From NCBI GenBank assembly GCA_001839685.1, contig MLAK01000630.1:36002-88544 (forward strand): a DNA stretch of 52,543 bases, read 5' to 3'. A model generated the notes under the pieces. The model was not told the origin of the DNA. It did not search any database and worked only from the letters and a program-made list of their open reading frames with translations. Position 1 is the first letter of the stretch, and the number at the start of each line of letters is the position of its first letter. Below, piece by piece: positions 1-11,073 of the stretch. The position numbers and the translations under genes were made by a program. The DNA comes from Tritrichomonas foetus (taxonomy: Eukaryota; Parabasalia; Tritrichomonadida; Tritrichomonadidae).

Positions 1-717
1 GAAGTAGTGATATCACAGAAGAAATAAGCACTAAGAGAAAATCAACATCGAAAAGAGTCACCATAATTACCCATATAATAAAAAATGAATGACAAAATGA
101 AAAAGATTAATCTATCAAACTAATTGAAATGGAATAGTGAACAGCTTCTCATAAAAGAGAGTATATTTTATCATTATAGACTGTGATTGAAGTGATAATA
201 GAATGAATACGAGAAGAAAGGGTAGAATAATTTTAGGCAAAAGTGGGATGAAGAAATCATATCAGTGATAGAATGTGCGATGATTGAAATTTGTGAACAA
301 AACATCATGTGTCATGTATGTTAACATAGCTTGATGCATGAATTGACAATATTAACAAATTTATTCCATAGCACAAACATCATTGGCCATAGATTTGAGC
401 CCATGATTATTAATTTAATTAATTAATTATGATATCATTTATTTTACCCTCTTATTTTCTAATATGTGGAAATGGTATATTTTGTCAAATCATTAATTAT
501 TCAAACTACTGGTTATTAAGACTTTAAAAATGATGAAGTATTTAGCAAGTTTCTTAAAATGAAACAAAAAGAATTAGATAGATGATAGCATGTTTTCATA
601 AAGTGAATTTTAAATTTCTGAGAATCTTTCAATGGCGTTCTGAATTTTGAAAGATCATTGGTGATATGATTTATTCAATTTTTTGTCTTTCTGAAAAAGT
701 TTCGACAACTTATTTCG
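1..717. other. Gene-poor left edge
   Basis: No complete gene is visible here. A reading frame open from base 3 to a stop at 90-92 gives 29 lysine/serine/threonine-rich residues and could be the tail of a gene that starts before the window, but it is too short to judge. Around 412-430 there is a short AATT-type tandem run. The remainder is A+T-rich sequence upstream of the transposase gene that starts at 718. Confidence 0.4.
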
Positions 718-2817
718 ATGAATGGATTTTATCTTCAATTTACATATTCGAAAAATCGTTTCGAGAGTCTAAACTTCAACAACAACGAAACTTGTTTCAT
801 TTGCTATGATAAGGGAGGAAAAACGTTAAATAAAGATGGAAACACATCATTGAATTTAGAAATTGTGACTCACTTTCTATCAAATCTTGGTGATAATTAC
901 ATAATCAAACAATCGAAATCACATGTCGAGAGCAAACTGAAAAATTGGACAATATTTTTTAAAGAATCAATTAAAACTTTTGTAATTCACCCACAGCAGG
1001 ATGACACATTTTTTATCACAATATATTCAATCAACAATTCAATGAATTTATTTATGGATAAAAAAAATGGAACAATTTCATTATGGTGTGTTCCTCTACA
1101 AATTCAATATCAAATGCACGAAAATAGGCTTTGTTCATATAAAACCTGGACAAACGTAAGTTCCACGTTTTTAAAATATTATTTGCAATATGTCAATCGA
1201 GATATTCGCGAAAGTCCTTTGTTTTTTGGACTTTATTCAGAAAAAGTTATTAAAGCAAGGTTGAAAAGGGAAAATCCAGATAATTTAATTCAATTCATAA
1301 ATTCTTTGGAAGGATATAAACTTATTATCACAAATTCACAGCATCAAACAAATGGAAAATCACTCCATATCACCCCAAATACTATTAAATATATGTTGTG
1401 GATGGATATAGCTGCTGGTTCAATATATAAAGCTTTTAACTATATTGAGATTGATTGTAGTTTCAGATTATTTAAAGATTATGTTTATTGCATTTTTCAT
1501 GCTGTGCTGTTCAATGTAAGTGTTCCCCTTGGGTATATAATTGGTCCATCAGAAACAGAAGAACTTTATTCGCTGTTTTTCCGAAAATTCAAAGAAATAT
1601 ATAATATTGAAGAAAATAAACCTTTCCTTGGTGATCAAGGAAGTTCAATTGAAGCTTTTGTTAAAAATAATTCACTCGAGAAATATGATTGTCATCGTCA
1701 TATAATTGAAAAAGTTGGGGCCAATTCGATTTTGGGTTGTTTAGTAGCCAAAATCCTTCGAATTCCTTCAGAATTAGCTTATCAAACAGAGAGAAATTTA
1801 TTGAAAGAAGAAATACAAAGACTTGTCGAAGATAATCCTCATATCACAAATCTTAAAGGATTTGAAGAAATTCTTGTAATGTTAGATTTATATTATATGA
1901 AAGATATACGGAAAATTGGTGATTCACCATTTCCTTCAGATAAAAAAAGATGGGCATTGTGGCTAAGAGGTCCTGTAGCTACAGCTTCAAACCATAGTGA
2001 AGGGACTCATGGTCTCATTAATCGAAAATTTAGCAGACCTTTAAAATTTTTAAACTCTTTAAAAATTCTACATGAAACCATTAAGTCACGAAAATGTAAT
2101 TATGAACGAAATAGAATTGCTAATATAAAGGCGAATATTGAAAGATTAAATAAAAAAAGAAAAAAATTGAAGCTTGAATCACTTAGCAAATGCTCATGTG
2201 CCTATGGTGACATAATATCACATCGCTTGGGAACACAACATATATGTGTAAATGTTGTGAATGATTCATTTACCCCACAGCTTTCAAAAGTTTCAAATCA
2301 ATGGATGAAAGCAAATGATGTTCCTAATCAAGAACTAAAAATTGAACATGATGAAACAGTATCTAAAACAAGTAAAATTACTCGAAATGAATATTTACCA
2401 GAAGTGAACTTAGATTTGGAGGGAAATATGATATTTATTGAAAAAGATTTAGAAATAACATTATCAACAACAACAGTTCCACCAAAATTTTTCAAACGAA
2501 AAAATAACTTTTTCTTACCACAAAATCAACTAGATGCTCTGAACTATTTTAACACTCACAAAAATGCAGTTCTACAAAGAGCATTTCTCAGAATTCAATC
2601 AGATTTGAATTTCTTTCATATCAATTCACTAAGTTCTGCTTTTATCACTGCAAGAGTTTTTGCAGCTTTAGATATATATCATAATGAAATTAATGATCAT
2701 ATTTTATCTCAGTGTTGGATGTTATCCATGAAACTCAGTAAAATACAACCGGAAAATTACGAAGAGGTAATTCATGATTTCCTGAATAAATATCAAAACA
2801 AAGATCTCAAACAATAA
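718..2817 (+). CDS. MULE-type transposase or domesticated derivative
   Basis: A 699-residue intact reading frame starting at a true ATG. The centre reads like the RNase-H-fold catalytic domain of Mutator-like (MULE) transposases: an acidic residue in the EIDCSF context at D246, a second in GDQGSS at D306, a Cys-His pair just after it (CHRH, 325-328), and a glutamate in the NHSEGTHG context at E428. These form a plausible DDE triad. An N-terminal region of about 200 residues and a C-terminal region from about 500 onward are not recognised; there is no obvious zinc-finger pattern. The frame carries no disabling mutation. I could not find convincing terminal inverted repeats or a 9-11 bp target duplication close to the gene, so it may be an old insertion that lost its ends or a host gene derived from a transposase. 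The family call is knowledge of MULE motifs; activity is unknown. The stop codon lies in a TAAA context. Confidence 0.65.
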   Translation: MNGFYLQFTYSKNRFESLNFNNNETCFICYDKGGKTLNKDGNTSLNLEIVTHFLSNLGDNYIIKQSKSHVESKLKNWTIFFKESIKTFVIHPQQDDTFFITIYSINNSMNLFMDKKNGTISLWCVPLQIQYQMHENRLCSYKTWTNVSSTFLKYYLQYVNRDIRESPLFFGLYSEKVIKARLKRENPDNLIQFINSLEGYKLIITNSQHQTNGKSLHITPNTIKYMLWMDIAAGSIYKAFNYIEIDCSFRLFKDYVYCIFHAVLFNVSVPLGYIIGPSETEELYSLFFRKFKEIYNIEENKPFLGDQGSSIEAFVKNNSLEKYDCHRHIIEKVGANSILGCLVAKILRIPSELAYQTERNLLKEEIQRLVEDNPHITNLKGFEEILVMLDLYYMKDIRKIGDSPFPSDKKRWALWLRGPVATASNHSEGTHGLINRKFSRPLKFLNSLKILHETIKSRKCNYERNRIANIKANIERLNKKRKKLKLESLSKCSCAYGDIISHRLGTQHICVNVVNDSFTPQLSKVSNQWMKANDVPNQELKIEHDETVSKTSKITRNEYLPEVNLDLEGNMIFIEKDLEITLSTTTVPPKFFKRKNNFFLPQNQLDALNYFNTHKNAVLQRAFLRIQSDLNFFHINSLSSAFITARVFAALDIYHNEINDHILSQCWMLSMKLSKIQPENYEEVIHDFLNKYQNKDLKQ

Positions 2818-4537
2818 ACAAACACTATTCATTAACATTGCTTTTTACAAATCATTCGCCACTATTTGCAGAAATCGAAGAGTAAATAACTTAGTAAATG
2901 ATTTTTAAAAATTAATTGTTTTTTATTATCATTATTATTATTTCCAGTTGTTGGATTCCTGTAAATATCGATGTTTTATCATCACATGAAGTCGTGATTT
3001 GACTGTTATTGTCTCATTCAATGGTTTGTCGAAATTAATTCTCAGCATTGGGTTCATTTTATTTTATTTTCATCGCATTTTGAATACCATTAAATTTATT
3101 ATCCATAATCATGAGAAATTGTTTGGTGATATACATTCTCATGATTTGCCATTTAAATAAATCATTATATCTATTAATTGTCTTTTAAGGACTTTTTCAT
3201 ATTCTAACGTTAAATTATTTGTCTCATTCAAAGTGATTACCATTTATCACTTTCTATTTTTGCACTTTTCTTCTATTCTCATTATATCTATCAAAGAAAT
3301 TAATTCGTCATTCGCTTTGACAAGTAATTCTATCCATGTTTGCGTTTAAGGTGTTCATATTCGTTTGTTTGCGCAGTAAAATTTAATTCAGCGACGTATA
3401 TTCAAAATCTCATTTCTGTAATATCCTATATTTCTTCTAATTTGTTGATTACTATGAATAGTGGAGGCTATAAGCCACAATTATACACTTGAAATGGCCC
3501 ATTGACACAATTCAGGGATAATGCTAACCATCATATTCTTAATTCATTGTATTGACTTTCGACTGGCTCCGCTTTTCTCTGAAATGCTGTTCGCATGCTC
3601 CCAACTCCCTTCAGTGAATCTCAAACATCGATCAAGTTAATGGACATTTGCCAATTCAAAGACTATAGAAATAAATCAATATAAATTCAAAAAGTGATGT
3701 TTTGTGTAAAATGCCACTTTTTCTCTGAAGATGATCAAGAAATCCTTGGCTGATTTTTAACACATGTCGAATTTTTGAAAGGTTCTTGGAAGAAACAGTA
3801 ATGAATAGCTCACTTTCATCTTTTGATCATCATCAATCATTTAATATTCAAAGATGAAAAAGTAAATGGATGGAAAAAAAAAGTAATCGATCGTTTTCGA
3901 ACCATAGTATTTTAGACAGGACTCCCAACCAAAAAAATGGAGATCGAATAAAAATCAAATATTTAAATAATTATAAAAACATGACTCCCAAAACACGTGA
4001 CCCCTCGTCAAAATCTCCCCTTCATTACAGGCAGGTCGGAACGGATTTTAATCCTTCACCAGAATTAGAATCCCCTGCTTGCTTTGCCTTGGAGAAATTG
4101 AGANAAGTAATTTTACCGCGCAAATTTATGTCATGNGTGAAATAACACAAAAAGTTTTTCTTGGCAAAGGCGGAAAAAGGAATGTCAAAATTTCATGCCA
4201 CTTACCAAACTATCCATTCAATTTCTTTTATCGTGTAATTTGGCAAATGATCATTTAAGAGCGCTACCCCTTGAAATACCCATTATAAATAGGGATTCTA
4301 ATAGATCTGTAAGAAAAGGGAAATAATAGATTTATTTTATGCCAAGGTAAAATCACATCACTTTTTACACAATTTCAAACCTCGAAATAAATTACCATTC
4401 AAATCAAATATTTGCAAAAAGTTATACTGTCAATGTCACAAATATACAAAAAGTTTACACAACATTAATATTAATCTTCGAAAGTGGATTTTCAAACCAA
4501 TCTTTTCAGCACAGTCCTCATTCGATATTCTGAATCG
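2818..4537. other. 1.7-kb gene-poor region with ambiguous bases at 4104 and 4136
   Basis: No gene is supported. Single N bases at 4104 and 4136 sit in a slightly G+C-richer stretch (about 3900-4330) that has an open frame at 3870-4145. That frame is unlike any family I know and has little protein-like character. The only other isolated Ns in the window fall inside a transposon, so this stretch may also be part of a multicopy repeat whose copies were merged in the assembly. Another open stretch follows in 4200-4330. No terminal repeats were found. Confidence 0.35.
4518..4523 (+). promoter_or_regulatory. Initiator-like TCATTC motif
   Basis: TCATTC lies just upstream of ATG 4538. If the A at 4520 is the transcription start, the leader is 18 nt. 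This fits the known trichomonad initiator consensus (TCA, then pyrimidine, then A/T) and its usual distance from the start codon. It also argues for ATG 4538 rather than an upstream non-ATG extension of the frame. Confidence 0.45.
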
Positions 4538-7500
4538 ATGGCACCTGATGTCATCGATGCGATCACCGAATTTGAAACAAAGTCAAATGGTTTAGTCGAT
4601 ATTCAAGAAAGAAAGAAAATCGTCGCTTCAATTTTTGGACATTTCCCACGAAAAATTCCAGGATATATGAAAATTATAGAAGTACTTACAATTCTCGCAG
4701 GAAACAACACGGAAAACATTTTGAAAGAGCTAATTAATCAATCCAAATTTGCCATTCTTTCTGACCAGTCATCTATTTTCAACTCGCTAATTAGTTTAGT
4801 TCCAATTTATAATAATAATATTGCCGAGCACAGATATATCATGTTTTATTTGACTTTATTTTTTATATCAGATTTGATAACCAAAATCATAAAAGTATAT
4901 GGCACACATGGAACTGATAATAGTTTATGTGATCTTGTTTATAGTATGTCATTTTGTGCGGTTCGAGTCCCTTCAACCGCTCAAGTTGTTTTTGATCAAT
5001 GGTCAATTATTTTATCATTGGTTAGCAAATCGTCAACTGATTCAATTATTTCCCTTTTTGATGCACTTATCCAATCAGAATCATATTTAAGTGCTTTTTA
5101 TTTCACAAGATTTGCTCAATTTGATGTTGTTTTCCCGATTTTTATATTTTATGATATATCACGTCGTGGTTTCATTAATTCTGAAATTTGTGAAGCTGCA
5201 CTTTTTCTCTTTTTTTCAGCACCTTTAGATGAACAGTTATATTTAGATATTTATCATATGTTTCAAGACTCTGATTGTTTAACTCGTGTTGGGATTTGTT
5301 CAGTCATTTTACAAAGAATTTCAAGCAAAGAATCAGAAATTCGAAGATTAATTAAAAAGAAAATCCTTACAAAAGTTAGAAACGAAAAAACATTAAAACA
5401 ATGTATTTTGGCTTTTTGGCTAAATATAACAAATGCTTCATATGAAACCGGATTAGTTTTTACGCACCAAATTTTTTCAACAAAGAAACCAAAAATGGAA
5501 ATTATGAAGTTTCATTCAAATTTAGTGTCAAGCAAGTTTTTAATTTCTTCTTATTCAACTTCATTTTTTGAGAAATCTGATTTTTCTAAATGTCAAGGTT
5601 TATTTGCATTTTTAACAGCACATCTTGCAGCTATAGATTTTTCGGAATTTATGTCGATTTTGTTTCCTAAATTTTTGAAATTGGATATTCAAGATAGTAG
5701 ATTTATTTGCTTTTTAAGAATGGTTAAATATGTAAATGATCCACAATTTCAAGGTTTAGCAACAAAAGAACAAATATCAGATTTTAATAATCGAATTGCG
5801 AGAAAAATTAGATATTATTATTATTATTTCGATCCAACCAATGAACCAAGTGGAATTCGAATGTTTGGATTTAAAACAAGATCATCACCATTAATTGCAG
5901 AATGCCAACAAAAAGTTGCAATGTTTTTAGCATTAAGTCAAATTGACTTTATTAAATATACAGAATTTACACCAACCATTTCATATTCAGATCATGATAA
6001 TAATTTAAATTCCGCGATGATTAAAGCAATTCAATTTATTTTTAATGAATCTGATTATCATGATGATAAATTCATGAATTTAATCATTTCTTATATGTAT
6101 AATGCAAATACATGTGTTTCTAAACATTCTCATGAAATCTGGGATAAATTTTATAAAAAAGACAGTAAATTTATCGATATATTATTAAATCGAATCCCTC
6201 TGTTAGTTGATGATAATCAGGTTTATTGCTGTGTTCGATTACTTTTTGCTTCAATTGAAGCTAATCTTGAATTTACAGCAGAACAATATGAAAAAATGGA
6301 ATACATTGCATTTTTATGTCTTGCTTGGCATCTTCCTGATATTCGCGCATGTGGCATACATTTGTTAGGGAAAACAAAACGTGAAATATCAACAATTTTA
6401 TTTTCCAATAAAAATCTATTAATCAAACGAATGAAATTGAAACTTAAAAGATATTCTATCCATCATTATAATCAAGATGCTGAAATTTCTTTATCAGCAA
6501 TTTATAACTCATATTATTATGATTTATGGACATTGTTTTTGTATGAATTAATGCAATTTTTCATAGAAAAAGGACACAAGAACATTATGGAGAATATTCA
6601 GAAACTTCTTGATAGGAACTATAGTGCAAATCGAGGATATCTAATCTTTTATATTAATACTTTTTACTTTCAACAAAATGAAGAATTTCAAGAAATTCCA
6701 GATCCACAAAATCAACCAGAAGAAACTGAAAATGAAAGAATTGTGGTTGAAATATTACATAAATTAATGACATCAGGGAAAAGAGAATTTCAACACAATG
6801 TAATTACTGCGATTCCATTAGTCCATAAATCATTAGTTATTCCTTGTTTACAAACACTAGCAATGGTTGAAGAAGAAGACATTCAAGATGCTACAAAAGC
6901 TTTATTAATGTTCATTAATAACATTGGATGCCAAATAATAAATGGTGAACATCAAGCAGTGATTTTACCTCTTATTATTCAATTTCTATCAATTCTTCAT
7001 AACTATTTCATTCACGTTGATATCAATTCACCAAGAGTGATAAAATGGGATAAGCAACATGAAGAATTAGTTTTAAAGAATTTGAATTTTATTATTGGTT
7101 ATTGCAGAATCATTCATTCCTCATTTAATTCAAATGCGGAAATTTCTGATGATGTTTGGCCGTCGCCGTCACGTGATTTAATGTTTAGATTTTTAATTAA
7201 TTGGGCAATGACGAAAAGTGATAAACTTCAACAATTAAGAAACAATGCAATAACAGCAATGTCAACAATGGTTAAAGTTGGAGCGATCTTCAATGATGCA
7301 ATTCTTTTTGATTCCGTAATTCTGAACTTATTTGGTCGTATAGAAAGACGCACAAAAAATTTCTTTAGCTCGTTATTGTATTATCATTTAGAATTACTTT
7401 TAGAAACATTTATTGATGCATGCTTTACTCAACCAAGACAAATCTCTGATTTGTACATTAATGCTATTATTCGATCTGCCACTAAACATCAAATAGTATA

Positions 7501-9589
7501 TATGCTGAGTGGACCAATGCTACTTCTTGCTTTTGTTTTAAAACATATCAATCATCCCAAAGCAGATGAGTTTTTAAATTTATTTTTGAAAATCTCATTA
7601 ATGAGACCAAGAAAACCGATTTCTTATGATGCTCTCGCAAAGAAATTAAAAACAGAGTCTTATTTAGATCTCATTCCGGAATATTGTTCTTACGCTACTG
7701 AAGCCATATTTCACACAGGTTTCAAGCTTTTACAACAAAAAACAATTAGTATCTCTGTTTCTGATATTTGTAAGGCAATGACACCTTGGATTACAAATCT
7801 TCGTTTACTTCCAAAACAATCATCCTGCACACTCACTAGCACTAAACATTTCAATTATTTCACGCCTTATAATTTCCTTGTTAAAATGATTGAAACTACT
7901 GAAAAAAGTGATGATGACGGATTTGCAGTACTTGTGCCTCTTTGGACAGAGCTTATGAAATCGCCTGACCATCGTGAGTTAGTTTTACTATTTTTAATCA
8001 ACTGGCGAAAAAGTGATACCAAAAAAAGAATTTTTACTATTTTGAGGAAGGATGAATCTATTGTTCAAAGACTTTGTATGAATATTTCTTTTGCTTATTA
8101 CTATCATACAACTGAATCCCAAAAAAGGAACTTTTCAAATGAAATATGGGTTGTCCCCATAATTTTTGATGCGTTCAAAACGAAATGGGATCTTCTTGAA
8201 GAACATTTAATTGATGTCATTCATTTTGTTTTCTTATTTAATGAAGATGATACACATGATTTCTTTAGTTTTATTTGTGAACAATTCAACATCGATGATG
8301 TTGATCCAATTGCTGCTGTAAAACCATTTTTAGAACAGGTAAATCCTGAAGAATGGGGAAATGAAGCATTAAAATGGATCATCGGATGTCGAAATTTGAA
8401 TCTTGTGTTAAGATCATTTAAAATTTATAATCAAATTCTAAAACCAATTGACTCAGATATTGCAAAACTGATAGCAAAGACAGTTTTATTCCACCTTAAG
8501 ACAAATGAAGATACTAAACTGTTGAATGATCTTATTGCAGAATCATTCTTCTTCTTTGCTGCTGCTTTCCAAGACAATGAACTTTATTCACTTCAATATT
8601 TGATGTGTTTCATTGACTCTCCTTATTATAAAACGATTTCCACGCAATTATTAGTAAAAGTCTTAACATCAAGGAAAACAAGTGGTCAGAGTTGGCCATC
8701 AATCATTGGGATGGTTGATCCTCTTCTGACGAAAATTGAAGATAATGAACAAATCCAAAAACTTTTTGAATTGTTTCTTAAGACAACACATAATGAAGAA
8801 TTAATGATGTTAGTTGCACCGATTAAAAAGAATAATCCAGCATTGTTTCCGTCATCTTTGACTTTTGATAAACTTTTTTCAACTGTCTCTGAATCAATTA
8901 TGTGTAAAGTTCTTCCAAAGTATGCTAGAATGATGACATCCGCTTCTCGATCATTAATGGATTCAATTTTCGAAATATCGTCAATGATTCTTGATAAAAT
9001 TGTTGACGAAAACAACTATCCAAGCCTTAGCCAAATATATAAGTTTGCTCTACACACTTTATTAGAATGTCCACATTCCATCACATTTTTGAATATATTA
9101 AACCAAAAGGCAGCTAATGTTTCATCTTTATCTATTCCAGATAATCTTGAATATGAACGAAACTTGGATGATGTTCAAAGAGCTTTGGAAAGATTACCAC
9201 AATTTGTTGAAACTTCATTTAATTCTATTACTGATTGTAAAACTTTTCTTAGTGTTGCGAATTTCCTTGATGTAAACGTTTCTCCAACTATTTTACCTTT
9301 TGGTGCTCAACAAGAAATGGTTGATGGAATGATTCGAACTTCACAAACAATAAGAATGAAGAAAACTGCATCACTTAAGAAACTGAATGCACAACAATCA
9401 TCAGCAGGAATGTCATTCAGAAGTGGAATGATGGGATTTGTTCCAATTTTAAAAGTTTCTCAAGATACTGTTTTGAAACCACTTTTCCATCCAACTGCAC
9501 TTCTTCCGAGAGAAAAAGTGTGTTCTGAAATTCCTGATGCTGATTTGATTATGGACGAAGCTGATTTTTTGCGTTCTATTGACCTTTGA
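4538..9589 (+). CDS. Giant helical-repeat (HEAT/ARM-like) protein, unknown function
   Basis: The frame is open from 4484, but the first ATG is at 4538, preceded by an initiator-like TCATTC. The protein is 1683 residues. It is almost entirely made of amphipathic helices with short loops, rich in Leu, Ile, Phe and Asn, and lacks signal peptides, clear membrane spans or catalytic motifs. This is the look of a HEAT/ARM-type alpha-solenoid scaffold. Its overall size and helix-only architecture recall large cell-morphogenesis scaffolds such as the Furry/Tao3/Mor2 family, but I see no diagnostic motif and do not assign it. The C-terminus (about 1600-1683) is less helical and more polar, with a basic and serine-containing segment. 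It is transcribed away from the transposase region. It is a real gene by length and codon regularity; function is unknown. Confidence 0.75.
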   Translation: MAPDVIDAITEFETKSNGLVDIQERKKIVASIFGHFPRKIPGYMKIIEVLTILAGNNTENILKELINQSKFAILSDQSSIFNSLISLVPIYNNNIAEHRYIMFYLTLFFISDLITKIIKVYGTHGTDNSLCDLVYSMSFCAVRVPSTAQVVFDQWSIILSLVSKSSTDSIISLFDALIQSESYLSAFYFTRFAQFDVVFPIFIFYDISRRGFINSEICEAALFLFFSAPLDEQLYLDIYHMFQDSDCLTRVGICSVILQRISSKESEIRRLIKKKILTKVRNEKTLKQCILAFWLNITNASYETGLVFTHQIFSTKKPKMEIMKFHSNLVSSKFLISSYSTSFFEKSDFSKCQGLFAFLTAHLAAIDFSEFMSILFPKFLKLDIQDSRFICFLRMVKYVNDPQFQGLATKEQISDFNNRIARKIRYYYYYFDPTNEPSGIRMFGFKTRSSPLIAECQQKVAMFLALSQIDFIKYTEFTPTISYSDHDNNLNSAMIKAIQFIFNESDYHDDKFMNLIISYMYNANTCVSKHSHEIWDKFYKKDSKFIDILLNRIPLLVDDNQVYCCVRLLFASIEANLEFTAEQYEKMEYIAFLCLAWHLPDIRACGIHLLGKTKREISTILFSNKNLLIKRMKLKLKRYSIHHYNQDAEISLSAIYNSYYYDLWTLFLYELMQFFIEKGHKNIMENIQKLLDRNYSANRGYLIFYINTFYFQQNEEFQEIPDPQNQPEETENERIVVEILHKLMTSGKREFQHNVITAIPLVHKSLVIPCLQTLAMVEEEDIQDATKALLMFINNIGCQIINGEHQAVILPLIIQFLSILHNYFIHVDINSPRVIKWDKQHEELVLKNLNFIIGYCRIIHSSFNSNAEISDDVWPSPSRDLMFRFLINWAMTKSDKLQQLRNNAITAMSTMVKVGAIFNDAILFDSVILNLFGRIERRTKNFFSSLLYYHLELLLETFIDACFTQPRQISDLYINAIIRSATKHQIVYMLSGPMLLLAFVLKHINHPKADEFLNLFLKISLMRPRKPISYDALAKKLKTESYLDLIPEYCSYATEAIFHTGFKLLQQKTISISVSDICKAMTPWITNLRLLPKQSSCTLTSTKHFNYFTPYNFLVKMIETTEKSDDDGFAVLVPLWTELMKSPDHRELVLLFLINWRKSDTKKRIFTILRKDESIVQRLCMNISFAYYYHTTESQKRNFSNEIWVVPIIFDAFKTKWDLLEEHLIDVIHFVFLFNEDDTHDFFSFICEQFNIDDVDPIAAVKPFLEQVNPEEWGNEALKWIIGCRNLNLVLRSFKIYNQILKPIDSDIAKLIAKTVLFHLKTNEDTKLLNDLIAESFFFFAAAFQDNELYSLQYLMCFIDSPYYKTISTQLLVKVLTSRKTSGQSWPSIIGMVDPLLTKIEDNEQIQKLFELFLKTTHNEELMMLVAPIKKNNPALFPSSLTFDKLFSTVSESIMCKVLPKYARMMTSASRSLMDSIFEISSMILDKIVDENNYPSLSQIYKFALHTLLECPHSITFLNILNQKAANVSSLSIPDNLEYERNLDDVQRALERLPQFVETSFNSITDCKTFLSVANFLDVNVSPTILPFGAQQEMVDGMIRTSQTIRMKKTASLKKLNAQQSSAGMSFRSGMMGFVPILKVSQDTVLKPLFHPTALLPREKVCSEIPDADLIMDEADFLRSIDL

Positions 9590-10161
9590 CTCGATTTTTA
9601 TGTTTATGTTTATTTTGTAAATAAATATTATTCATGGACATTCTCTATTAATTTTTGATTTTCTTCATTATTTGCTTTATTCATTATTTGTGTATACTTC
9701 AGAAATGAATCAATTGCATTTCTCAGTGATGTATTTCTGTGAATATAATAAAAAGAATTTGACCTTATTGGATGGTGAATTGATTCATGCAATCATCGAA
9801 CACAACAAATTAAATAAAAAAGTATCCATAAATCCAATTATCTCTCAAATTCATACACATAAATATCAATATTTATGATGCTAGTACATGAGTGTGTTGC
9901 ATTATAACCGAAGATATATGTTGTTTCTGATTTAGCGTTATCAGTAATTCATAAAACTATTGAACACTTATTGATATCACTGTTATAAAACGCGACCGTT
10001 TAAAAAGTTCATTTTGTGAAATTATTTGGTTGATTCAATATAATTTCATTTGTGACTTTATCTGGTTAGAATTATCACAAATAAAATCAATACTGACTGA
10101 ATAAAGTATTCAAAGTTATCTTCCTCAAGTGAAAAAAAAAATCCCCTTCATATTTGGCTGC
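9590..10161. other. Intergenic region with a short doubtful ORF
   Basis: A frame with ATG at 9705 and stop at 9878 would encode 57 residues with a faintly protein-like composition. It has no recognisable domain and could be a remnant or chance. TAAA motifs just after 9589 could serve as the poly(A) signal of the upstream gene. Nothing else is evident. Confidence 0.3.
10148..10155 (+). promoter_or_regulatory. Initiator-like TCATATTT motif
   Basis: TCATATTT precedes ATG 10162. With A at 10150 as the start of transcription the leader would be 12 nt. It supports the ATG at 10162 over the longer open frame that begins at a GTG codon at 10129. Confidence 0.45.
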
Positions 10162-10983
10162 ATGCTCAAAAACTTTGATATTTTTCCAAAAGCCGCCGAA
10201 AACGACTTGAAAGTTCGCACAAATACAGGTGGTCTTCTGACCATCATTTCAATGGTATTTTTGATTTCTTGCATTGCCGCAGAAATTAAAGAATATACAA
10301 TTGTCAGAGTGAGCAACCAAATGGTGCTAAACGACCAGCCACCGCCATTACAACTTCCTATCGTTATTGACGCCGATATTTACAACAACTGCTCCGATCT
10401 CCATTTCGAAATCACCAATGCGAAAAGAACGATGTTCATCGACTCAAAAATCACCAAAAAGTTTACGCAAGACGACGATGTCTGCCACGTTCACGTTGAA
10501 GCTGTCGCGCCGAATATTCCAGCATCGTGCCATATCGGATTAGGCGAATCATATAGTTTAGACAACGGAGCACACCAGCATCTTTGGTACACTTTGACAA
10601 ATAGAAATTTATCGCATAAAATCAATTACATCAGATTCGGTGATGTTCCAATTGCTTCCCCAGTTGACGGAATTAGCAACATGTTGGTAAAAGACGCAAC
10701 TTATATGTTTACCTATGCACTGCAGCTCGTTCCAGTCGTACAGAATGAAAAAACGGGCTATTTGGCAATTGCCTCAATGTCGAAAACAAACCTCGACAAA
10801 ATAAGAACAAGGGGAATAACGGCTTTGGTATTTGAGTGGGATTTCTCGCCAATCGGCCTCCAGAGATCGTCATATCACGAGCCTGTGATTAATCTTGTAT
10901 CGCACCTGCTCGCATTGTGTGGATGCTTCTTCGTGTTCGTCAGATTTATTGATGCTATTGTGTTTAGTATTACAAACCATTAA
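10162..10983 (+). CDS. Erv41/Erv46 (ERGIC)-family ER-Golgi cargo receptor
   Basis: A 273-residue protein from ATG 10162; the open frame upstream has no ATG. The N-terminus carries the family signature: an FPK motif, then the VRTNTGG stretch, leading into the first membrane span (about 23-45). The lumenal part contains the C-x-V-H-V element followed by the N-x-x-A-S-C-H-I-G segment seen in these proteins. Near the C-terminus comes the conserved FEWDFSPI stretch and a second membrane span (about 245-265). Known family members cycle between ER and Golgi in COPII vesicles and retrieve or sort cargo, with both ends cytosolic. At 273 residues it is shorter than typical Erv46 proteins (about 380-415), so it is closer in size to a reduced Erv41-like form; I cannot tell which paralogue it is. 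The stop codon is within TAAATAAATA, a likely poly(A) context. Confidence 0.85.
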   Translation: MLKNFDIFPKAAENDLKVRTNTGGLLTIISMVFLISCIAAEIKEYTIVRVSNQMVLNDQPPPLQLPIVIDADIYNNCSDLHFEITNAKRTMFIDSKITKKFTQDDDVCHVHVEAVAPNIPASCHIGLGESYSLDNGAHQHLWYTLTNRNLSHKINYIRFGDVPIASPVDGISNMLVKDATYMFTYALQLVPVVQNEKTGYLAIASMSKTNLDKIRTRGITALVFEWDFSPIGLQRSSYHEPVINLVSHLLALCGCFFVFVRFIDAIVFSITNH

Positions 10984-11073
10984 ATAAATATTTTTAATGA
11001 GCAATTTTATTTTTCCATATTCATTTAGTATATACTTGAGCAGGCCTGATATTGGATCTGTTTGGGTCACTCA

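Noticed and set aside
4955..4985. B-box-like GGTTCGAGTCCC inside the giant helical-repeat gene, a possible tRNA
   Set aside because: The surrounding bases do not fold as acceptor, D and anticodon arms, and the stretch is a regular part of the coding frame.
10125..10316. Minus-strand ORF opposite the Erv41/46 start
   Set aside because: Shadow of the plus-strand gene without independent support.
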